A stretch of DNA of 34,593 nucleotides from a virus: positions 1 to 34,593 of IMG/VR virus record IMGVR_UViG_3300021964_000244; one strand, given 5' to 3'. Position 1 is the stretch's first letter. Each line of letters opens with the position of its first letter. This document shows, in pieces, positions 30,656 to 34,593 of this stretch. Made by a program: the position numbers and the translations under genes. The notes beneath the pieces are model-generated. The model saw only the letters and a program-made list of their open reading frames with translations. It had not been told where the DNA came from and made no database searches.

Positions 30656-32080
30656 ATGGCAATAACTATATCAGATGTATCACCTAGAATACAATATACA
30701 GCTACGTCTGGTCAAACATCTTTTAGTGTTCCATTTGAATTTTTTGCTGATAGTGATTTAGTAGTAGAAAAAACAGCAATAGCTACTGGACTAGTTACTA
30801 CTTTAACTTTAGCTGCAAATCCTTCTACTGCATTACAATACTCTGTTAGTGGTGCTGGAGTTACTGGTGGTGGATCAATTACACTAGGTGGTGGAGCTAC
30901 TATTAATGATAAATATACCATTACTAGAAACTTACCAATATCCAGAAGTACTGATTTTGCTACCACTGGTACATTTCCTATTGAATCTTTAAACACAGAA
31001 TTAGACAAAATTATTGCAATGATGCAACAACAAAGTGTAGATATTAATCTATCTCCTAGAGCATCTTCTACAACATCTACTGCATTTGGATTAACATTTC
31101 CTGAACTAGTAGCGAATAAAATACTTTCAGTTAATAGTAGTGGAGATGGTTTATTATTTTCCCAAGAAATTGGTAATTATAAAGGTAATTGGGGTACTGC
31201 TACTCCATATGTGCAAAGAGATTTAGTTAAAGATACTAGTAATGGGAACATATATATTATTAATACAGCTCACACTTCTAGTGGTTCTCAGCCATTATCT
31301 AGTAATGCCAATAGTTCTTATTATGATTTAATAGTAGATGCAGCTTCGGCTACTAGCTCAGCTAGTGCGGCGGCATCATCTGCAACGGCTGCTGCATCAT
31401 CTGCAACAGCTTCTGCAAGTTCAGCAACAGACGCTCAGACTGCACAAACTGCTGCTGAGTTAGCTGAAACTAATGCTGAAACAGCTCAAACAGCTGCGGA
31501 AACAGCTAGAACTGGAGCTGAAACAGCTGAAACAAATGCTGGAATAAGCGAAACTAATGCTGCATCTTCAGCATCAACAGCTTCTACTCAAGCAACAAAT
31601 TCTGCTAATAGTGCTAGTGCATCTGCAACATCAGCAAGTGCATCTGCAACATCAGCTACTGCATCTGCAAATTCAGCAACTGCTGCTGCTACATCAGAAA
31701 GCAATGCTTCAACGTCTGCTAGTACAGCAACCACACAAGCAAGTAATGCTTCGACATCTGCTAGTGCTGCTGCAACATCTGCAACGAATGCAAGTAATGC
31801 ACAGACTGCTGCTGAAACTGCTCAAAGTGCCGCTGAAACTGCACAGGCTGCTGCTGAAGCTGCCGCTGATAATTTTGATGATACATACTTAGGTGCTAAA
31901 GCATCTGATCCCACAGTAGACAATGACGGAGATGCTTTGACAGCTGGAGATTTATACTTTAATACAACAAGTAATGTACTTAAATATTATGATGGATCTA
32001 CATGGAACAGTATTGAAGCTGTTGATACCAGTGGATTTGCAACGAAAGGATTTGCGACAGCTATGTCTATCGCATTATAA
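30656..32080 (+). CDS. Tail fibre with T7-type N-terminus and Ala/Ser/Thr shaft
   Basis: This 474-residue protein has three parts. Residues 1-145 match the T7 fibre attachment domain (RIQYTATSGQTSFSVPFEFFADSDLVV ... YTITRNLPISRSTDF ... LNTELDKIIAMMQQQ). Residues about 229-405 are almost wholly A, S, T, N, E and Q in heptad-like units (AETAQTAAETA, SASATSASASATSAT), a coiled or triple-stranded shaft. The C-terminus has GDLYFNTTSNVLKYYDGSTWNSI. It is short for a fibre and has no large tip domain, so it may be a stalk onto which the downstream proteins fit. Confidence 0.85.
   Translation: MAITISDVSPRIQYTATSGQTSFSVPFEFFADSDLVVEKTAIATGLVTTLTLAANPSTALQYSVSGAGVTGGGSITLGGGATINDKYTITRNLPISRSTDFATTGTFPIESLNTELDKIIAMMQQQSVDINLSPRASSTTSTAFGLTFPELVANKILSVNSSGDGLLFSQEIGNYKGNWGTATPYVQRDLVKDTSNGNIYIINTAHTSSGSQPLSSNANSSYYDLIVDAASATSSASAAASSATAAASSATASASSATDAQTAQTAAELAETNAETAQTAAETARTGAETAETNAGISETNAASSASTASTQATNSANSASASATSASASATSATASANSATAAATSESNASTSASTATTQASNASTSASAAATSATNASNAQTAAETAQSAAETAQAAAEAAADNFDDTYLGAKASDPTVDNDGDALTAGDLYFNTTSNVLKYYDGSTWNSIEAVDTSGFATKGFATAMSIAL
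31342..31875 (+). repeat. Low-complexity repeat coding the fibre shaft
   Basis: GCA/GCT, TCA/TCT, ACA and GAA codons recur in imperfect units such as GCATCTGCAACATCAGC. At protein level this is the Ala/Ser/Thr-rich region of the fibre. Units repeat well enough at DNA level that slippage or recombination could change shaft length. A different-frame reading of this DNA gives a false Leu/His/Gln-rich frame. Confidence 0.7.
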
Positions 32081-32091
32081 AGGAGAAATAA

Positions 32092-32427
32092 ATGGCACAA
32101 GACTTTGAAAGATCATATGCAAGTTCAATCTCAAACTCATCTGGTTCACCTACGACACTAGTTACATCTAACAGTGATGATGCAATCGTTTCTATTAGAT
32201 GTGTGAATAAATACACAACAGCAGTTAATGTAACTGTTTTAATTAGTTCTGGTGGAACAGATTATTATGTGATTAAAGATGCACCTTTACCTTTAGGTGG
32301 ATCGTTAGAACTGATAGATTCTGGGAGTAAGATTGTCATACAGAGTGCAGATGTCGTTAAAGCCTATGCTGATACAGCTAGTGCGGTAGACGTTCTTGTA
32401 TCTTATGTAGACGCAATTAGTACATAA
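32092..32427 (+). CDS. Small beta-sandwich fibre-associated protein
   Basis: This 111-residue protein has a strong AAAGGAG site. It is beta-rich with VSIRCVNKYTTAVNVTVLISSGGTDYYVIKDAPLPLGGSLELIDSGSKIVIQSADVV. This matches a group of small phage beta proteins seen near fibre genes. It couples to the next fibre by TAATG. Possible collar, adaptor or fibre accessory; the exact role is unknown. Confidence 0.6.
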   Translation: MAQDFERSYASSISNSSGSPTTLVTSNSDDAIVSIRCVNKYTTAVNVTVLISSGGTDYYVIKDAPLPLGGSLELIDSGSKIVIQSADVVKAYADTASAVDVLVSYVDAIST

Positions 32428-33254
32428 TGGCATATATTGGAGTACAACCTACAGATACTTATCTAAGTATTGCTTCCCAACAGATTACTGGTACAGGAAG
32501 TGCTACTTATACTTTAGATTATTCTGTATCTAATGAAGAAGATGTAGCTGTCTTTGTCAATAACGTCAGACAGAACGTATCTAGTTATACAGTATCAGGC
32601 GACCAACTAACACTAGGGGGAACTATCTCTGCTAGTGATGAGTGTTGGGTATTATTTTTAGGAAGAACAGTCGGCACAAAGACTCCAGCAGTCGGTTCTG
32701 TTACTAATGATATGTTAGCTGGTTCTATTGCTACTTCTAAGTTAGCTGACGGAAGTACCTTTGCGACTACTAATGGTATTACCGAAGCAGACCAATGGAG
32801 ATTAAATACAAATTTTTCAGCTACTGGAAGTGACGATTATTTTACAACAAATTTAGAAAGAATTGATACTGATAGTGGAGGTTATTTTGGAACAGGAATG
32901 ACAGAGAGCGGTGGTGTTTTTACTTTTCCAAGTACAGGTTATTGGTTAGTTATGTATAATTTTTCAGTGGCATATGTTGATAATCTACAAGCATACATAA
33001 ATGGTAATTTAGATGTTTCTACTGATGGTGGCTCTACTTATAGTAGAGGTGCTAGAGGATTTACTTCAATAGATTATAATACTGAGGGTGCACCCAACAG
33101 TAGTTCCTTTTGTATGATTTTATTAGACGTAACATCAACAGCAAATATCAAAGTAAAATTTGGAGGAAATGCACAAGCGACTAACGCAACTTTTAGAGGT
33201 CAGACTGACTACAATACAACAACTATGACATTTATTAGATTAGGAGATACGTAA
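32427..33254 (+). CDS. Receptor-binding tail fibre (MAYIG type)
   Basis: This 275-residue protein shares the N-terminal domain of the proteins at 89 and 34358: MAYIGVQPTD, VSGDQLTLGG, ISASDECWVLFLG. A linker (VTNDMLAGSIATSKLADGS) follows. The C-terminal 150 residues form a beta-rich domain (FPSTGYWLVMYNFSVAYVDNLQ ... TTTMTFIRLGD) like small lectin-type tips. It is probably a receptor-binding protein. Confidence 0.75.
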   Translation: MAYIGVQPTDTYLSIASQQITGTGSATYTLDYSVSNEEDVAVFVNNVRQNVSSYTVSGDQLTLGGTISASDECWVLFLGRTVGTKTPAVGSVTNDMLAGSIATSKLADGSTFATTNGITEADQWRLNTNFSATGSDDYFTTNLERIDTDSGGYFGTGMTESGGVFTFPSTGYWLVMYNFSVAYVDNLQAYINGNLDVSTDGGSTYSRGARGFTSIDYNTEGAPNSSSFCMILLDVTSTANIKVKFGGNAQATNATFRGQTDYNTTTMTFIRLGDT

Positions 33255-33255
33255 A

Positions 33256-33531
33256 ATGCGACCAGAAACTTTAGAAGATTATTTAGTATCTTTACATACA
33301 GGACAATGGTTTGGATTTGGTGGTAATGAAAAAGTTTACGCAAACCTAATCATTCACGATAGTTCAAAAACAAAACCTACAGAACAAGAATGTATTGACG
33401 GATTAGCACAGTTACAAGCAGACTATGACCAAGCAATCATTGATAAAGAAAACAAGAAAGCATCTGCTAAACAAAAACTCCAAGACTTAGGATTAACAGT
33501 AGATGAAATTAAGGAGGCATTTGGTATCTAA
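33256..33531 (+). CDS. Small fibre-partner protein
   Basis: This 91-residue protein opens MRPETLEDYLVSLHTGQWFGFGGNEKVYANLIIHD, continues with KPTEQECIDGLAQLQADYDQAI and ends in a charged helix and LTVDEIKEAFGI. Similar small proteins follow fibres in marine phages and are taken as assembly chaperones. It starts one base after the fibre stop and couples to the next gene by TAATG. Role inferred. Confidence 0.55.
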   Translation: MRPETLEDYLVSLHTGQWFGFGGNEKVYANLIIHDSSKTKPTEQECIDGLAQLQADYDQAIIDKENKKASAKQKLQDLGLTVDEIKEAFGI

Positions 33532-33914
33532 TGGCTATATCTAAAATACAAGCAGAGAGTATGAACCTTGCAGACACCTATGCGTTTACTGGTAGTGTGA
33601 GTGGTACAGAAACATTACAAGCATGGGTAAACTTTAATGGAACAGGAACAGTAGCTATTAGAGATAGTGGGAATGTGACTAGTATTACGGATAATGGTAC
33701 TGGCGATTACACAGTAAACTTTACGAATGCGATGCCTGATGCGAATTATTCTATTGTTGGTTCTTCTGGTGGTGCGGGAGGTACTTCATCTGGTGCTGTT
33801 TATTTAAATGACCAAGCAACTGCAAGAACCACCGCTTTATGTCGCTTAGCACTGGTAAGTACTGCGGGTAGCCTTGTTGATACTCCGCAAATTAACGTTG
33901 CAATATTCAGATAG
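33531..33914 (+). CDS. Fibre tip-type protein (AWVNFNGTG domain)
   Basis: This 127-residue protein is a single beta-rich domain with TLQAWVNFNGTGTVAIRDSGNVTSITDNGTGDYTVNFTNAMPDANYSIV and the C-terminal QINVAIFR. This sequence type is common at the C-termini of marine phage tail fibres, where it lies at the tip. Here it stands nearly alone, with only a 30-residue N-terminal segment. It may be a minimal receptor-binding protein or a detached tip that trims a larger fibre. Confidence 0.65.
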   Translation: MAISKIQAESMNLADTYAFTGSVSGTETLQAWVNFNGTGTVAIRDSGNVTSITDNGTGDYTVNFTNAMPDANYSIVGSSGGAGGTSSGAVYLNDQATARTTALCRLALVSTAGSLVDTPQINVAIFR

Positions 33915-33923
33915 GAAAAAATT

Positions 33924-34139
33924 ATGGATAAAAGAATAATATATAAAAACACAGACGGAAGCATAGGAATAATCATTCCCGCTAACTGTGGCTTAACTGT
34001 TGAAGAAATTGCAAGAAAAGATGTACCAACAGGATTAGCTTATAAGATTGTAGATGTATCTGAAGTACCAAGTGATAGAGAATTTAGAAATGCTTGGACT
34101 ATTGATGATAGTGAACTAACAGATGGAGTAGGTGAATGA
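33924..34139 (+). CDS. Small fibre-associated protein (MDKRIIY type)
   Basis: This 71-residue protein has a weak GGAAAAA site. It contains IIIPANCGLTVEEIARKDVPTG, YKIVDVSEVPSDREFRNAWTID and a short acidic end. This pattern is frequent in small phage genes beside fibre-assembly genes. It overlaps the next gene by four bases (ATGA). A chaperone or adaptor role is likely but not shown. Confidence 0.55.
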   Translation: MDKRIIYKNTDGSIGIIIPANCGLTVEEIARKDVPTGLAYKIVDVSEVPSDREFRNAWTIDDSELTDGVGE

Positions 34140-34357
34140 TTACAGTAGATAATACAAAAGCATTTGAAATATCAATGAATAATCTAAGAATAAAAAGAAA
34201 CTCACTACTAGCTCAAACAGATTACTTAGCCTTGTCTGACCAAACTATGACTGCTGAAATGACAGCATACAGACAATCATTAAGAGATATTACTAACGGA
34301 TTATCGACAGTAGCAGAAGTAGAAGCTGTGGTATTCCCAGAGAAACCAGAGGCATAG
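34136..34357 (+). CDS. Tail fibre assembly chaperone-like protein (Phage_tail_APC type)
   Basis: This complete 73-residue protein has ISMNNLRIKRNSLLAQTDYLALSDQ and YRQSLRDITNGLSTVAEVEAVVFPEKPEA, the R...R...L...TDY ... YR..LRDI layout of phage tail-assembly chaperones. The last 87 bases match the partial copy at the start of the window. It ends directly before another MAYIG fibre. It probably helps fold or assemble the adjacent fibre. Confidence 0.7.
   Translation: MITVDNTKAFEISMNNLRIKRNSLLAQTDYLALSDQTMTAEMTAYRQSLRDITNGLSTVAEVEAVVFPEKPEA
34271..34357 (+). repeat. Copy 2 of 87-base repeat (chaperone 3' end)
   Basis: Matches 1-87 at about 81 of 87 bases by hand alignment. Most differences cluster in two short patches and at the stop codon (TAG here, TAA there). 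The high DNA identity, rather than protein-only similarity, suggests recent duplication or gene conversion between cassettes. Confidence 0.85.
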
Positions 34358-34593
34358 ATGGCATACATAGGAAGAACCCCGCAAACTGGCGCATATCAAC
34401 TTATTGATGATATCTCAGGTTCATTCAACGGTTCACTAACAAGTTTCACCCTACAGTCAGGCGGGCAAAACGTGGTGGTTGAGAATGAGCAATCGCTCAT
34501 CATCAGTATTTCCGCGGTTGTCCAGTACCCGAATTCCGCGTACACTGTGAGCGGTAGCACGATAACATTCACCAGTGCCCCCCTCTCAAGCGA
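34358..34593 (+). CDS. Tail fibre (MAYIGR type), 5' part only
   Basis: The frame opens at the ATG directly after the chaperone stop and runs off the window after 78 residues. MAYIGRTPQTG ... YTVSGSTITFTSAPLSS parallels the starts of the fibres at 89 and 32427. By hand count, about 49% of the last 213 bases are G or C, far above the AT-rich remainder, and codons such as GTG, CTC and GCG are used freely. That points to recent acquisition from another phage or a chimeric contig end. Confidence 0.75.
   Translation, partial: MAYIGRTPQTGAYQLIDDISGSFNGSLTSFTLQSGGQNVVVENEQSLIISISAVVQYPNSAYTVSGSTITFTSAPLSS

Noticed and set aside
31557-31892. Leu/His/Gln-rich reading frame inside the fibre shaft
   Set aside because: It is the frame-shifted reading of the Ala/Ser/Thr codon repeat of the fibre gene. 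The repeated LHLQHQQ composition is an artefact of that repeat.

Overview
This window is most of a small, AT-rich tailed-phage genome with T7-like (podovirus) morphology. The late genes run in podovirus order: small and large terminase, T7 gp8-type portal, scaffold, major capsid protein, tail tube A and B, three ejection-type internal virion proteins, then a fibre with a T7-type N-terminus. There are no ribosomal, tRNA or cellular metabolic genes. Low G+C, short operons with one-base TAATG stop/start overlaps, and the style of the tail-fibre and lysis proteins point to a marine phage of an AT-rich alphaproteobacterial host. The pelagiphage HTVC010P type is one comparison to test; that placement is inference. 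No RNA polymerase, integrase, DNA polymerase, primase or helicase is visible.

Layout. (1) 1-3681, rightward: receptor-binding proteins with small chaperone-like partners, then small membrane/holin-like proteins, a metallophosphoesterase and a three-TM holin. (2) 3694-3726: a hairpin terminator between convergent operons. (3) 3740-10085, leftward: an early/recombination operon of SSB, zinc-ribbon protein, Rad52/Erf-like annealase, winged-helix protein, YqaJ-type exonuclease, XRE regulator, a DUF932-like protein and several small coiled-coil proteins. It is interrupted by a roughly 540-base gene-free block (6912-7450) that folds into many helices on the minus strand and is probably a large non-coding RNA. 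(4) 10086-10484: a divergent control region with five hairpins and a promoter with a perfect TTGACA box. (5) 10485-34593, rightward: packaging, head, tail and ejection genes, then a second block of receptor-binding cassettes.

How it works together. Terminase and portal package DNA into a capsid built on the scaffold. The tube proteins and ejection proteins (one with a GH24-type lysozyme domain) carry DNA through the envelope. SSB, annealase and exonuclease form a recombination set. Holin-like proteins handle lysis, but no free endolysin is seen. At least three receptor-binding proteins share an M(A/S)YIG N-terminal domain and sit in tandem with small chaperone-like genes. The two window ends carry nearly identical 87-base copies of one chaperone 3' end, and the last 236 bases have clearly higher G+C than the rest.

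The most unusual features are the minus-strand structured RNA, a second small RNA element with competing hairpins at 4758-4804, the hairpin-rich region before the terminase genes, and the cassette array with its compositional break. Names rest on motif and context recognition by eye; no database search was possible.
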